A stretch of 64,000 bases of DNA, taken from positions 1-64,000 of the forward strand of contig NZUK01000012.1 in the NCBI GenBank assembly GCA_002701365.1, written 5' to 3'. The position numbers and the translations under genes were made by a program. This document shows, piece by piece, positions 1-11,022 of this stretch. The stretch's first letter is position 1, and each line of letters begins with the position of its first letter. The notes under the pieces are model-generated. The model ran no database searches. It was not told the DNA's origin and saw nothing but the letters and a program-made list of their open reading frames with translations. This stretch comes from Flavobacteriales bacterium. GTDB taxonomy: Bacteria; Bacteroidota; Bacteroidia; Flavobacteriales; TMED113.

Positions 1-10
1 ATATTTCTGA

Positions 11-82
11 GCGGAAGACGAGACTCGAACCCGCGACCCTCAGCTTGGAAGGCTGATGCTCTACCAACTGAGCTACTCCCGC
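11..82 (-). tRNA. tRNA-Gly (TCC)
   Basis: Reverse complement GCGGGAGTAGCTCAGTTGGTAGAGCATCAGCCTTCCAAGCTGAGGGTCGCGGGTTCGAGTCTCGTCTTCCGC folds as a cloverleaf; anticodon TCC, GGTTCGAGTC T-loop. Confidence 0.95.
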
Positions 83-101
83 TTATTAATTTCATAAATT
101 G

Positions 102-183
102 TGGGGGAAAGAGGATTCGAACCTCTGAAGGCTAAGCCAGCAGATTTACAGTCTGCCCTCGTTGACCGCTTGAGTATTCCCCC
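102..183 (-). tRNA. tRNA-Tyr (GTA)
   Basis: Reverse complement GGGGGAATACTCAAGCGGTCAACGAGGGCAGACTGTAAATCTGC...GGTTCGAATCCTCTTTCCCCCA; anticodon GTA, long variable arm (class II). Confidence 0.95.
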
Positions 184-205
184 TATCAAAATCTCCTAAA
201 AACCG

Positions 206-279
206 AGCCGATGGAGGGACTCGAACCCACGACCTGCTGATTACAAATCAGCTGCTCTAGCCAGCTGAGCTACATCGGC
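206..279 (-). tRNA. tRNA-Thr (TGT)
   Basis: Reverse complement GCCGATGTAGCTCAGCTGGCTAGAGCAGCTGATTTGTAATCAGCAGGTCGTGGGTTCGAGTCCCTCCATCGGCT; anticodon TGT. Confidence 0.95.
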
Positions 280-406
280 AAAATCACACATCATAATACT
301 ATCACATTCGATTCTTACAATACCTCTCACATAATATCCACATTCAAAATTTCAAAAAACAATACCATTAACAGATAAAAAATAACTCTTATCTATTAAA
401 GGACTG

Positions 407-437
407 CAAATTTATTAAAACATTTGTCTTTTACAAA
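407..437 (-). promoter_or_regulatory. Predicted Bacteroidota sigma-A promoter upstream of the tRNA cluster
   Basis: Minus strand: TTTG (437-434), 19-nt spacer, TAAATTTG (414-407), matching the TTTG-N19-TAnnTTTG consensus. Confidence 0.65.
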
Positions 438-475
438 GAATAAAACAGGTTTTTTGTATATTTTTTTTAAAAACT

Positions 476-1363
476 CTAACCCCTGGGGTGAGATTTTTTA
501 TATACTTTTTTTATTTTTTCACTAGATACTTGTGTATAAACTTGAGTGGACAAAAGACTAGAATGACCAAGTAAATCTTTAATTGCATTTAAATCTGCCC
601 CCCTACTTAACAAGTGAGTCGCAAATGCATGACGCAAAATATGGGGACTTTTTTTCTGAACACTACTTACCAATGATAAATAACGATTAACAATCCTATA
701 AATCATCTTAGAGTAACTTTGCTTGCAACTGTCAGACATGAAAAGAAAGTCAATATCAGTTACCTTATAATGACTAGCTCTTGATTTAATATAGATGTCT
801 AGTAAGTGAAGTATTGAAGGATTTAGTGGTATTATTCTTTGCTTATTTCGTTTACCAAAAACAAGTAATTCTTTTTTAGAAAAACTACAATCCCTTAACC
901 TAATATTAATTAATTCACCAACCCTAACACCTGTTTGATACAATAACTCCAGAATCAATCGATCTCTAAGTCCTTGAAAATTGTTTTTAAAAATATTGCC
1001 AGTATCAAATAAGTCCTGAAGAGATTTTTCAGAAACTACAGTAGGTAATTTTCTAGACTCTTTTAAATTTCTAATCTTAAGAGTAGGATTAGCACTTGTA
1101 TACATTTCTCTATTACAAAAATTAAAGAAGCTTTTCAAAGAGCTAATTTTTCTATTTATAGTCTTAGCAGAAACAAGATTTTTCTTTAAATAAACTATCC
1201 AAGCACGCACACGATTAATACAAATAGTATCCAAATTCGAAACATCACAATCTAAATTTAAAAATTTAAAAAACTGAATTAGATCGGAAGAATAAGCACT
1301 AATAGTATAACTTGAGTAATTTCTTTCATTTGAAAGATATTTGACAAAATTATTCATCAACAT
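476..1363 (-). CDS. xerC: Tyrosine recombinase XerC/XerD family
   Basis: ORF with N-terminal SAM-like core-binding domain and catalytic motifs TGVRVGEL, HILRHAFATHLLSRGADL, LGHSSLLSTQVYTQVS; adjacent to rpsU. Confidence 0.85.
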   Translation of the reverse strand: MLMNNFVKYLSNERNYSSYTISAYSSDLIQFFKFLNLDCDVSNLDTICINRVRAWIVYLKKNLVSAKTINRKISSLKSFFNFCNREMYTSANPTLKIRNLKESRKLPTVVSEKSLQDLFDTGNIFKNNFQGLRDRLILELLYQTGVRVGELINIRLRDCSFSKKELLVFGKRNKQRIIPLNPSILHLLDIYIKSRASHYKVTDIDFLFMSDSCKQSYSKMIYRIVNRYLSLVSSVQKKSPHILRHAFATHLLSRGADLNAIKDLLGHSSLLSTQVYTQVSSEKIKKVYKKSHPRG

Positions 1364-1420
1364 AAGAAAGGCATTAAGAATACGCCCCCAAATTTAATCA
1401 AAAAAAAGAAAAAATAAAAA

Positions 1421-1615
1421 CTACTTATCTTGAGAGTTTAAGAAAGATAGTGAGTATTTAGCTTTTAACAATTCTTCTCTGCGGCGAGTAGATTTCTTTA
1501 CAAAATTTTTTCGGCCACGAATTTCACGCAAAGTACCAACCTTATCAAATTTTCTTTTAAATCTTTTCAAAGCTCTGTCAATAGCTTCACCTTCTTTAAC
1601 AGGTATTATAATCAT
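1421..1615 (-). CDS. rpsU: 30S ribosomal protein S21
   Basis: 64 aa MIIIPVKEGEAIDRALKRFKRKFDKVGTLREIRGRKNFVKKSTRRREELLKAKY, typical S21. Confidence 0.95.
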   Translation of the reverse strand: MIIIPVKEGEAIDRALKRFKRKFDKVGTLREIRGRKNFVKKSTRRREELLKAKYSLSFLNSQDK

Positions 1616-1663
1616 ACTAGTAGTAATTTAAGTTTGCGAATTTAAATACTTTTTATAACAATA

Positions 1664-2800
1664 TCAAGATAAATGCTTAGAAATAACTATTTTTTGAATT
1701 TCAGAAGTACCCTCTCCAATTGTACAAAGCTTAGAATCTCTGTAAAACTTTTCAACTGGAAAATCTTTTGTATATCCATATCCTCCAAAAACCTGAACAG
1801 CTTCATTAGCAATTTTTACACAAATCTCAGACGCATAATACTTAGCCATGGCACTCTCTTTAGTAACTTTCTTGTCTTCCATAATTAACTGACATGCCCT
1901 ATATATTAAAAGCTCACTTGCATTAATTTCAGTACACATGTCAGCAAGTTTAAATGAAATAGCTTGAAATTGTGAAATTTTTCGACCAAACTGTTCTCTT
2001 TCTTTAGAGTATGAAAGACTAGCATTATATGCGCCTTTTGAAATACCTAGAGCCAATGCTGCAATAGAAATCCTTCCCCCATCAAGCACCTTCATGGCTT
2101 GAACAAAACCTTCCCCTTCACTTCCCAACATGTCTTCTTCACTAACTTCGCAGTTATCAAAGATAACTTCAGATGTTTCTGACGCTCTCATACCTAATTT
2201 ATTCTCCTTTTTACCGGAAGAAACACCTGGATTATTCTTATCTACTATAAAAGCGGAAATGCCTCTAGAATCACCTACAGAACCTGTTCTTACAAGAACA
2301 ACAATAACATTAGAACTAATACCATGAGTAATCCAATTTTTTGAACCATTAACAATCCACTTATTACCTTTTTTTACAGCCGTAGTACTCATATTAAGAG
2401 CATCTGATCCAGTGCCGGTTTCCGTTAATGCCCACGCACCTAAAAATTCCCCTGAAGATAATTTAGGAAGCCATTTTATTTTTTGTTTCTCTGAACCAAA
2501 TTTTAAAATATGACCTACGCACAATGAATTATGCGCTGCCACAGAAAGTGCAATAGAACCACAAAATTGAGCTAGTTCAGAAACAACAGTTACATAATCA
2601 TTATAACTTAATGCACTGCCACCATACTTTGACGGAACTAAAACTCCAAGCATACCCAATTCACCTAATTTCTTAAAAAGTTCAATCGGAAAATATTGCT
2701 TCTCGTCCCACTCCATAAAGTTTGGAACAATTTCTCGTTTAGCGAAATCTAAAATAGTTTGCTTAATTAATTTTTGGTTTTCAGTATATTCAAAATTCAT
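1664..2800 (-). CDS. Acyl-CoA dehydrogenase
   Basis: 378 aa; GAWALTETGTGSDA, SKNWITHG, REQFGRKISQFQA, VQVFGGYGYTKDFPVEKFYRDSKLCTIGEGTSEIQ. Confidence 0.93.
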   Translation of the reverse strand: MNFEYTENQKLIKQTILDFAKREIVPNFMEWDEKQYFPIELFKKLGELGMLGVLVPSKYGGSALSYNDYVTVVSELAQFCGSIALSVAAHNSLCVGHILKFGSEKQKIKWLPKLSSGEFLGAWALTETGTGSDALNMSTTAVKKGNKWIVNGSKNWITHGISSNVIVVLVRTGSVGDSRGISAFIVDKNNPGVSSGKKENKLGMRASETSEVIFDNCEVSEEDMLGSEGEGFVQAMKVLDGGRISIAALALGISKGAYNASLSYSKEREQFGRKISQFQAISFKLADMCTEINASELLIYRACQLIMEDKKVTKESAMAKYYASEICVKIANEAVQVFGGYGYTKDFPVEKFYRDSKLCTIGEGTSEIQKIVISKHLS

Positions 2801-2803
2801 ATT

Positions 2804-4723
2804 TTATTTATATTTTTTTATTGATCCATCCTTAAGTTGATTTAAATATGTTTTCAAATCTATCTTCACTTCTCCTGAAAGAATAATTAAACCAATAATA
2901 TTAGGAAATGCCATTGCCAATATCATCATATCTGAAAAGTTGACAACAGCATCTAAACTAGCAGACGAACCAACGACCACAAACATCATAAATATAATTT
3001 TATAAACTAATTCTGATCTTTTACTTTTACCAAAAAGAAATGTCCATGATTTTAATCCATAATAAGACCAAGAAATCATAGTTGAAAATGCAAATAGTAA
3101 AATTGCAATAGCTAAGATGTATGGAAACCAAGAAATAACACTTCCAAATGCTTGAGAAGTTAATTCTGATCCACTTAAACCACCAACATCCTGATAATTT
3201 CCTGTAATTATAATAACAAAAGCTGTCATTGTACAAATAACAATAGTATCAATAAATGGCTCCAACAACCCTACCATACCTTCCGAAATCGGCTCTTTAG
3301 TTTTTGCAGCTGCATGTGCTATTGAAGCAGAACCAACACCAGCTTCATTAGAAAATGCAGCTCTTTTAAATCCGACAATTAACACACCTATAAAGCCACC
3401 CATTCCAGCCTGAGGAGTAAATGCGCCAGTTACTATTTTACTAATCACAAAACCCACATCGGAAATATGCATCACAATAATAACCATTGCAGCACCCACA
3501 TAAATAGCGGCCATAAACGGAACAATTTTTTCTGTAACTTTAGCTATACTTTTTATGCCACCAATAATTACAACACCAACCAAACAAGCAAATAAAAGCC
3601 CAAATAATGGTCCAAAATTTGACAAACTTGGAAATATGCCTTTCACAGCTTCAAAAGCTTGATTAGCCTGAAACATATTCCCACCACCAATAGACCCCCC
3701 TACACAAAGAATAGCAAATAAAACAGCTAATACTTTTCCAGAATTTTTGAGATTCTTTTTTGCTAAACCGTCCCTCAGATAATACATTGGACCACCCGAA
3801 ACGCTTCCATCTGCATCAATCAATCGATATTTCAATCCCAAAGTACATTCAACAAATTTGGAAGACATACCTATAAGACCTGCAACAATCATCCAAAAAG
3901 TAGCACCAGGACCACCTAAACTAATTGCAATTGCTACACCAGCAATATTCCCTAAACCAACTGTCCCTGAAAGCGCAGTCGTTAATGCTTGAAAATGAGA
4001 AACTTCCCCTTTGTTTTTTGGATCACTATAATCGCCCTTCACTAAATCTAATGCATGTTTGAATCCTGTCAAATTAATAAAGTTCATTTTTATTGTAAAA
4101 AACACAGCACCGAAAACTAACCACAATACAATAAATGGAACAGAACTACTTTCTTTATGTTCTTTAACTAGCTTTTCGTTTAATTTTATTTTAAATACTG
4201 GATCATCTTCTGAATCTATATCTTTTTTTAATTTATTCTTCACATAATTAGAGTATGAACCAAAGGATACATCCCAAAAAACGACACGACCTATTCTATC
4301 TACAATAGGACTAAATAACTCATTAATACTAAATGAAAACATATTAACCTTGTTGGAAAATCCATGACTTAATTGAAATATACTAGCACCTTCTGAAAGA
4401 ATTAGATTATTTTTAGAATAATCAACAATTTTAAAAAACCTAATAAGCTCCGGCAAACTATCTGGAACAGTATAATTAAAAATCAACACATTTTCTTTTA
4501 TTGACCAAACACCCTCTGCCTTAATACTATCTACTTGATATTGAAATGAATAATCCTTGTTAATTCTTAAAAAATCTGATATATCAACATCTAAATCCAA
4601 ACCAGAAATAGCTTGATAAGAATACTCTTTTTGAATAATTTGTGTAACATCATCTTGCGCTAACATGCTAGACGAGATACAAAATGACAAAAGAAACAGG
4701 AATTTTATAAATGTAATTTTCAT
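2804..4723 (-). CDS. Alanine/Na+ symporter (AGCS family) with extra N-terminal extracytoplasmic domain
   Basis: 639 aa; signal peptide, ~110-aa soluble domain, then AGCS core ([62 protein letters not shown]). Confidence 0.9.
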   Translation of the reverse strand: MKITFIKFLFLLSFCISSSMLAQDDVTQIIQKEYSYQAISGLDLDVDISDFLRINKDYSFQYQVDSIKAEGVWSIKENVLIFNYTVPDSLPELIRFFKIVDYSKNNLILSEGASIFQLSHGFSNKVNMFSFSINELFSPIVDRIGRVVFWDVSFGSYSNYVKNKLKKDIDSEDDPVFKIKLNEKLVKEHKESSSVPFIVLWLVFGAVFFTIKMNFINLTGFKHALDLVKGDYSDPKNKGEVSHFQALTTALSGTVGLGNIAGVAIAISLGGPGATFWMIVAGLIGMSSKFVECTLGLKYRLIDADGSVSGGPMYYLRDGLAKKNLKNSGKVLAVLFAILCVGGSIGGGNMFQANQAFEAVKGIFPSLSNFGPLFGLLFACLVGVVIIGGIKSIAKVTEKIVPFMAAIYVGAAMVIIVMHISDVGFVISKIVTGAFTPQAGMGGFIGVLIVGFKRAAFSNEAGVGSASIAHAAAKTKEPISEGMVGLLEPFIDTIVICTMTAFVIIITGNYQDVGGLSGSELTSQAFGSVISWFPYILAIAILLFAFSTMISWSYYGLKSWTFLFGKSKRSELVYKIIFMMFVVVGSSASLDAVVNFSDMMILAMAFPNIIGLIILSGEVKIDLKTYLNQLKDGSIKKYK

Positions 4724-5598
4724 AATATTTTACTTAATGCATTATTTAATTTAGTTGGCTCAAAATTTAAATCTCTTATTGCTTTATCAATACACAAACT
4801 AGAATTGATTGGTCTATCCGCAATTTGATTTAATTCAATTGACTTTATTTTTCTTATTCTCGAATAATCAATATTTAAATACTTTGCAATATTACAAACA
4901 ATCTCAAAAATAGATAAGCATTCTCCACTTGAAATATGATAAGTACCATATTTCTTTAACTTTATAACCTGAAAAATCACCAATACTAAGTCTAAAATAA
5001 AAGTAGGAGTCCTGTGTTGATCATCTACAATTTTTAAATCTGCATTGTCTTTTAAGTGCTCCAAAGACCATGTTAAAAAATTACCCCTACCTATGCCATA
5101 TAACAAAGAAGGTCTTAATATCGTATATAAAATATTACTTTTTTTAATTAAAGACTCCGCTTCTAATTTGGATTCACCATAAATATTAATAGGCACACAT
5201 ATATCATCTTCAGTATAAAAACTATTCAAGCCTTCAAAAACAAAATCGGTAGATATTTGAATAAAATGAATGTTATGTTTTTGCACATAAGGAATAAAGT
5301 TTTTAATACTTTTTGAATTAACAGCAAAGCATTTTCTCTGATTTTTTTCACAAAAATCAACATTAGTTATAGCAGCTGAATTAATAATAAGATCCGGACG
5401 CACCTGATCAAGTAGTTGAACACAATCTTTAGAACTTGTAATATCTAAATTAAAATACTGATGATCGTGATTAATTTGTGATTGATCAGGACCTAAACCT
5501 GTAGCAATTACATTAAATTTATTTTGGGATAAAAAAAAGCTTAATTTCTGACCTAAAAAACCATTAGCACCTGTAATTAAAACTGTAGAATTTTTCAC
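4720..5598 (-). CDS. SDR / dTDP-4-dehydrorhamnose reductase (RmlD)-like protein
   Basis: 292 aa; [11 protein letters not shown] nucleotide-binding motif, [22 protein letters not shown]; 4-nt ATGA overlap with the AGCS gene. Confidence 0.8.
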   Translation of the reverse strand: MKNSTVLITGANGFLGQKLSFFLSQNKFNVIATGLGPDQSQINHDHQYFNLDITSSKDCVQLLDQVRPDLIINSAAITNVDFCEKNQRKCFAVNSKSIKNFIPYVQKHNIHFIQISTDFVFEGLNSFYTEDDICVPINIYGESKLEAESLIKKSNILYTILRPSLLYGIGRGNFLTWSLEHLKDNADLKIVDDQHRTPTFILDLVLVIFQVIKLKKYGTYHISSGECLSIFEIVCNIAKYLNIDYSRIRKIKSIELNQIADRPINSSLCIDKAIRDLNFEPTKLNNALSKIL

Positions 5599-5613
5599 TT
5601 ATAAATCTTAATT

Positions 5614-6435
5614 TTATTGCAAAATTTTGTATTCCTCTAATAATAATTGCATCTCTTTTTGAATTTCAACAGTTGTACTGCTGACTTTTTTTTCGAAATC
5701 ATGACCTGAGCTAGCATATATAATTGCCCTGGACACATTAACCAATAAACCAATATTTTTATTTAACCCATTTTTACAAACTAGCTTCATGTCCCCCCCC
5801 TGAGCACCAATACCAGGCACCAAAAAAAAGTGATTGGGTGCCTTCCTTCTAATCTCTAACATTTCATCAGTACGTGAAGCGCCGACAACAAACATTATAT
5901 TATTTTCACTACCCCACTTACTAATTTCAGTAATTAATTCAAGGTATAAGGGCTGACCTGATGAAGTAGAGATATTTTGAACAGCTGAAGCACCTGAATT
6001 AGAAGTAGCAAGTAATATAATAGCACATTTATTTTTTCTTAAAAATGGCTTAACTGCGTCAACACCCATATAAGGAGAAATTGTGACTGCATCAAAATCA
6101 AAATGATCATAAAAAGTGTCAGCATACATACTAGCTGAATTAAATATATCAGATCTTTTTGCATCAGCTATTTTAAAAAAATGCTCTGGTATATACTTTA
6201 ATGTTTTTTCTAGACTCACCAAACCTTTAGGCCCTAGTTTTTCATAAAAAGCAAGATTAGGCTTATAGGCAACACAATAATCCATAGTAGCATCAATAAT
6301 AATTTTATTAAATTCGAAAACAGGATCATCATACTTTAACAGATGCTCAGGAATACGCTTTAAATCTGGATCTAAACCTATACATAAAAAAGACTTCTTG
6401 TCTCTTATGGCGCTTTCTAATTTTATAAAATTCAT
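5614..6435 (-). CDS. pyrF: Orotidine 5'-phosphate decarboxylase (type 2)
   Basis: 273 aa; FLCIGLDPDL, YCVAYKPNLAFYE, DAKRSDIFNSASMYA, FLVPGIGAQGGD. Confidence 0.93.
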   Translation of the reverse strand: MNFIKLESAIRDKKSFLCIGLDPDLKRIPEHLLKYDDPVFEFNKIIIDATMDYCVAYKPNLAFYEKLGPKGLVSLEKTLKYIPEHFFKIADAKRSDIFNSASMYADTFYDHFDFDAVTISPYMGVDAVKPFLRKNKCAIILLATSNSGASAVQNISTSSGQPLYLELITEISKWGSENNIMFVVGASRTDEMLEIRRKAPNHFFLVPGIGAQGGDMKLVCKNGLNKNIGLLVNVSRAIIYASSGHDFEKKVSSTTVEIQKEMQLLLEEYKILQ

Positions 6436-6436
6436 T

Positions 6437-7501
6437 TTATCCAGTTTTTAATTTTTCAGCATTTTCTGCGATTTGCAACTCTTCAATCAACTTATCAATG
6501 TCACCATTAACAATTTCACCCAATGAATATAACGTCAATCCTATGCGATGATCCGTCACACGACCTTGAGGATAATTGTAAGTTCTTATTTTATCAGATC
6601 TGTCACCTGTTTTAACCATAGTTTTTCTTTGGCCTGCAATTTCTTCATTTCGTTTTTTTAGTTCAATGTCATATATTCTAGAACGCAAAACTTTAAGAGC
6701 TTTTGCATAGTTTTTAATTTGTGATTTTTGATCCTGACACTGCGCAACCACTCCCGTGGGGACATGAGTTAAACGAACAGCAGAATAAGTAGTATTGACT
6801 GACTGACCACCTGGACCAGAGGAACAATAAGTTTCTTTTTTTATATCACTTTCTTTTAACTCTATATCAAAATCTTCAACTTCTGGTAAAACAACTACAC
6901 TGGCAGCAGAAGTATGTACCCTACCTTGTGTTTCCGTTTGAGGAACCCTCTGTACTCTATGAACACCTGATTCATATTTTAAAAATCCATACACGTCTGT
7001 TCCTGAAACACTAAAAATAATTTCTTTAAACCCCCCCGAAACGCCTTCACTAAAATCCATTAATTCCTGCTTCCATTTTCTTGAATCAATAAATTTAGTA
7101 TACATACGGAACAAATCTCCGGCAAAAATACTCGCTTCATCTCCACCAGCTCCTGCCCGAATTTCAACTACTGCATTTCTAGAATCATCCGGGTCTTTCG
7201 GCACAAGTAAAATTTTGATTTCATCCTCTAATTTTACTTTAATCTCTGACGACTCTTCTAAATCAATTTTTGCTAACTCTTTTAATTCAGGATCGTTTTC
7301 ATTTTTCAAAATATCCTTGGCCTCACTTATATTATTAATAATTGAAATATATTTATCAATAGTTTCAACAATAAGACCTAATTCTTTATACTCTTTATTA
7401 AGTTTGATATATTGCGGCATATCAGATATAATCTCTGGATCTACTATCATCTCAGAAACCTGTATGAATCTATCTTTAATGGCATGTAATTTTTCAAGCA
7501 T
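6437..7501 (-). CDS. prfA: Peptide chain release factor 1
   Basis: RF1 with GGQ motif ([24 protein letters not shown]). Track ORF begins at 7537, but the internal Met ([12 protein letters not shown]) at 7501 fits RF1 N-termini and removes the overlap with purM. Confidence 0.93.
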   Translation of the reverse strand: MLEKLHAIKDRFIQVSEMIVDPEIISDMPQYIKLNKEYKELGLIVETIDKYISIINNISEAKDILKNENDPELKELAKIDLEESSEIKVKLEDEIKILLVPKDPDDSRNAVVEIRAGAGGDEASIFAGDLFRMYTKFIDSRKWKQELMDFSEGVSGGFKEIIFSVSGTDVYGFLKYESGVHRVQRVPQTETQGRVHTSAASVVVLPEVEDFDIELKESDIKKETYCSSGPGGQSVNTTYSAVRLTHVPTGVVAQCQDQKSQIKNYAKALKVLRSRIYDIELKKRNEEIAGQRKTMVKTGDRSDKIRTYNYPQGRVTDHRIGLTLYSLGEIVNGDIDKLIEELQIAENAEKLKTG

Positions 7502-7505
7502 ACAA

Positions 7506-8663
7506 TTAATATATAATCGAACCCTCAGGAGATTCAATTGTTAGTTTTTTAGAATCCGAACGTAAAACATGCCCCACAACTTGTGCATCTAAATTAAAAG
7601 AATTGGCAATTGCAATAATTTCATGTGCGACATTCTTTTTAACATATAACTCCATCCTGTGCCCCATATTAAAGACTTTATACATCTCACGCCAAGAAGC
7701 ATGAGATTCTTGCTTTATTAAGTTAAATAATGGCGGAACAGTGAACATATTATTCTTCACCACATGTAGGTTGTCTATAAAATGTAAAATTTTAGTTTGG
7801 CCACCACCCGTGCAATGAACCATACCTGAAATGTAAGATCGATAATTATCAAAAATCTTCTTTACTACCGGCACGTATGTTCTTGTTGGAGATAAAACTA
7901 ATTCACCTATTGTGTGATCATCTAACTTGTCAAAAATAGATCTAGAGCCACTATACACTAATTCAGGATCAATTAGTGGATCAAAACTTTCTGGAAAATC
8001 CTCACCTATTTCACTATGAAAAATATCATGTCTGGCTGAGGTAAGACCATTACTACCAATGCCTGAATTATATTCTGACTCATAGGTAGTTTGGCCTGAT
8101 GATGACAAACCAATAATTACATCACCATCCTGAATATTAGAATTATCTATAATATTATTTTTATTAATCCTGGCTACGACTGTATTATCAACAATAATTG
8201 TTCTTACTAGATCTCCAACATCAGCTGTTTCTCCACCTGAAGAAAAAATATTAACGCCCCAGGATTTATATTGTTTAATTAAATCCTCAGTTGCATTAAT
8301 TATGGTAGAAATCACGTCTCCACTTATCAAATTCTTATTACGACCAATTGTAGACGAAAGAATGAAATCATCAACTACACCAACACATAATAAATCATCA
8401 ATGTTCATAACAAGTGAATCTTGTGCAATACCTTTCCAAACAGAAAGATCTTTGGTTTTTTTCCAATAAATATAAGCTAACGAAGATTTTGTTCCAGCAC
8501 CATCAGCATGCATAACTAAAGCATAATTTTTATTACCACTCAGATAATCGGGAATAAGTTTACAAAATGTATTTTTAAATAGACCTTTATCAATGTTCTT
8601 AATGGCATTATGGACATCTTCCTTGTTTGCAGACACACCTCTTTTTAGATATTTTTCTTCCAT
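7506..8663 (-). CDS. purM: Phosphoribosylformylglycinamidine cyclo-ligase
   Basis: 385 aa; [31 protein letters not shown]; order purM-prfA-pyrF. Confidence 0.88.
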   Translation of the reverse strand: MEEKYLKRGVSANKEDVHNAIKNIDKGLFKNTFCKLIPDYLSGNKNYALVMHADGAGTKSSLAYIYWKKTKDLSVWKGIAQDSLVMNIDDLLCVGVVDDFILSSTIGRNKNLISGDVISTIINATEDLIKQYKSWGVNIFSSGGETADVGDLVRTIIVDNTVVARINKNNIIDNSNIQDGDVIIGLSSSGQTTYESEYNSGIGSNGLTSARHDIFHSEIGEDFPESFDPLIDPELVYSGSRSIFDKLDDHTIGELVLSPTRTYVPVVKKIFDNYRSYISGMVHCTGGGQTKILHFIDNLHVVKNNMFTVPPLFNLIKQESHASWREMYKVFNMGHRMELYVKKNVAHEIIAIANSFNLDAQVVGHVLRSDSKKLTIESPEGSIIY

Positions 8664-8670
8664 ACAAATA

Positions 8671-8700
8671 GAAAAAAGAGTACCCTTGGATACTCTTTTA
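8671..8700 (-). terminator. Rho-independent terminator between the PorE-like gene and purM
   Basis: Inverted repeat AAAAGAGTA-cccttgga-TACTCTTTT; minus-strand reading ends in a T-run. Confidence 0.75.
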
Positions 8701-8733
8701 TATAATATTATTTTTTATATTTTTAACAATTGA

Positions 8734-11022
8734 TTAATTAATTTGTTGAATAAAATTTCCTTTTGCATCCAATGGAATAACATTACCCTTCTCATTAATC
8801 ATTGCACGTTGTGGACCTTTTTCTTTACCTTTAGTTGGATTATCCTTTAACCATTGTTCGAAATTATCACTCAAAACTTTAAAATCTGTTCTACGATTTC
8901 TCTGATGTGCATACTCTTTCTGTTTTTTAGATCTTAATTTAAAAATATAATCTTTATCTAGAGTCCCTGGATCTAAGCCACCTTCGATGTCTTCAAGCAC
9001 AACAGGTTCAGTGGATGCCATACCAGTTGGAACAAGTCTATCAGGATCAACACCCTTTTCGACTAAATAATCAACACAACTTTTTGCACGATCAAATGAA
9101 AGCCTGACATTTAAAGTATCACTACCTCTTAAGTCTGTATGCGATCTTAATTCAACCACTACATTAGGCCAATCATTATTTAACAATGATGCAAGTGAAT
9201 CTAGTTCCTCTTTAGACGCTTCCCTTAAATCAGATTTACCTAAATCAAAAAGAACACTTTTTAAAACTAATGGACGTCTCATTGTTCTCATTTCAAATTC
9301 TCTGTACATAGGATACAATAAATGTCCTTGTTGGTATCCACATCCTTTTTTAGTAGGATCATCTTCCTCTATATACTGACAATCACGATTACTTATATTT
9401 TGTGTTGAAACAGTTGTGTCTACCTGTTGAAAAAACCAATCTTTATTTACAATAATTCTATAATTTTGATCTTCTTCAAAGTTACATTCATCAAATGAGA
9501 AATCACCGAATCCATCAGTGTGCGCTATTTTGCTTCCTGAAGAAGAAGTTCCAACTAACTCAACTTGTGCACCTTTTATTGGAGAACCATCTGCAACATC
9601 TGTAACGCGTCCAGAAAGATTAAAGAAAATCTGTTGTTTATCGAAATAATAAATATCCATCTTACCCTTACTTTTCCATTTATTACCAATCCTATTGGAA
9701 GAAAAATACCCCTTCAATTCTGGCTCTGAATCTCCTTGTGGATTTTCAAAAGTAATTCCGAAATCATCATAACAAGTATTAACAGGATATTGTAAATTTT
9801 CAGCCTCATTAAACATATGTGATGATTTTCCATCATATGTAGAATTATATTCCGCTTTATAAATGTCTAATCCACCCATGCCAGGTCGACCATCAGAAGA
9901 AAAATATAAGTTTTTAGTATAACCACTAAAAACAGGAAACCCTTCATTACCAACACTATTAATATTGGGGCCTAAATTTTCAGGCTTACCCCAAGATTTA
10001 CTTCTTCGATCATAATGACTGACATATATATCAGTCCCCCCCATACCGCCTGGTATTTCAGCAGAAAAGAATAAGCTTTTTTCATCAGGACTTACTGACG
10101 GACCATGAACATCCACCAATGTATCAATTGGAATCACCTCCATACTTACGTCTCTAAATTTTTTACCTCTAAAAGTAGCGGAATATATTCTACGTCCTTG
10201 ATATTTGTTTTTTTGAAAAATTGCTCTTGTAAAAAACATTTTATTTCCTCTTTTATTGAAAGATACTACTCCTTCCTCTGAGTTTTTTAAATTAACAACT
10301 TCGTCTAAACCTAATGTGTCCTGATTACTTAAAGTTTGTTTATCCCATTCAGGAGGAGTAATCGTTTTACTAGATCTTTTTCTAGATCTTTTATCCTTAG
10401 ACTTTGTGATTATGAAAATATCAGAAAAATACTGACCTGTGATATGATTTGTGTTTTTACCTAAGACACCTTCTCTAGATGAAGTAAAATATAAATCTTC
10501 GTTTTTTTTACCTTTCAAAAATGGAGCAAAGTCATCTGCCTTAGAGTTAAGATCTGATCCAGCATTAACAACACGATACTTACTGCCATCTCTAATCCAT
10601 TGTTTTGTTAATTCTAGGGATTCTAATGCAAGCGCCCCTTTAGGATTATCAGGATCTAAATTTATAAAGTTTTCATACTCATCTTGAGCTTTTTCAAAAC
10701 GTTCCATCGCCTTATAACATTCCGCTAAGTAATAGTGAACCATCGGATTTGAATATCTCATCTTAATAGTTCTTCTCAAATTGTTTTCAGCTTTTTTATA
10801 GTCGCCCAAAAAAAAGTAACACTGAGCCAACTTAAAGCCAATTTCATTTTTTTCAGACCTATCATTGGATCTCTGATATGCACGTTTAAAAATAACCTCA
10901 GCTTTACTATACTCTGCTCGATCAAAAGCTTTATTTGCCTTTATAAAATCACCTGAATTTTGAGAATATACAATAGAACTTAAGAAAATAAAAACAGGGA
11001 GTATATAGTGTCGGATTTTCAT
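8734..11022 (-). CDS. OmpA-family outer-membrane protein: TPR, WD40/PD40 propeller, carboxypeptidase-regulatory-like domain, OmpA C-terminus (PorE-like, T9SS-associated)
   Basis: 762 aa; N-terminal TPRs, FTSSREG/FFSAEIPGGMGGTDIYVS/YFSSDGRPGMGGLDIYKA propeller repeats, SGRVTDVADGSPIKGAQVELV CRD, OmpA peptidoglycan-binding motif VELRSHTDLRGSDTLNVRLSFDRAKSCVDYLVEKGV. Confidence 0.85.
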   Translation of the reverse strand: MKIRHYILPVFIFLSSIVYSQNSGDFIKANKAFDRAEYSKAEVIFKRAYQRSNDRSEKNEIGFKLAQCYFFLGDYKKAENNLRRTIKMRYSNPMVHYYLAECYKAMERFEKAQDEYENFINLDPDNPKGALALESLELTKQWIRDGSKYRVVNAGSDLNSKADDFAPFLKGKKNEDLYFTSSREGVLGKNTNHITGQYFSDIFIITKSKDKRSRKRSSKTITPPEWDKQTLSNQDTLGLDEVVNLKNSEEGVVSFNKRGNKMFFTRAIFQKNKYQGRRIYSATFRGKKFRDVSMEVIPIDTLVDVHGPSVSPDEKSLFFSAEIPGGMGGTDIYVSHYDRRSKSWGKPENLGPNINSVGNEGFPVFSGYTKNLYFSSDGRPGMGGLDIYKAEYNSTYDGKSSHMFNEAENLQYPVNTCYDDFGITFENPQGDSEPELKGYFSSNRIGNKWKSKGKMDIYYFDKQQIFFNLSGRVTDVADGSPIKGAQVELVGTSSSGSKIAHTDGFGDFSFDECNFEEDQNYRIIVNKDWFFQQVDTTVSTQNISNRDCQYIEEDDPTKKGCGYQQGHLLYPMYREFEMRTMRRPLVLKSVLFDLGKSDLREASKEELDSLASLLNNDWPNVVVELRSHTDLRGSDTLNVRLSFDRAKSCVDYLVEKGVDPDRLVPTGMASTEPVVLEDIEGGLDPGTLDKDYIFKLRSKKQKEYAHQRNRRTDFKVLSDNFEQWLKDNPTKGKEKGPQRAMINEKGNVIPLDAKGNFIQQIN

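Noticed and set aside
476-1363. Tyrosine recombinase next to tRNAs as an integrative-element integrase
   Set aside because: It is a ~295-aa housekeeping XerC/D-type protein beside rpsU; no flanking att-like tRNA 3'-end duplication or cargo seen.
1673-1888. Small plus-strand ORFs inside the acyl-CoA dehydrogenase gene (also 2130-2327)
   Set aside because: Antisense to a clear conserved CDS, low-complexity translation, no independent start signals.
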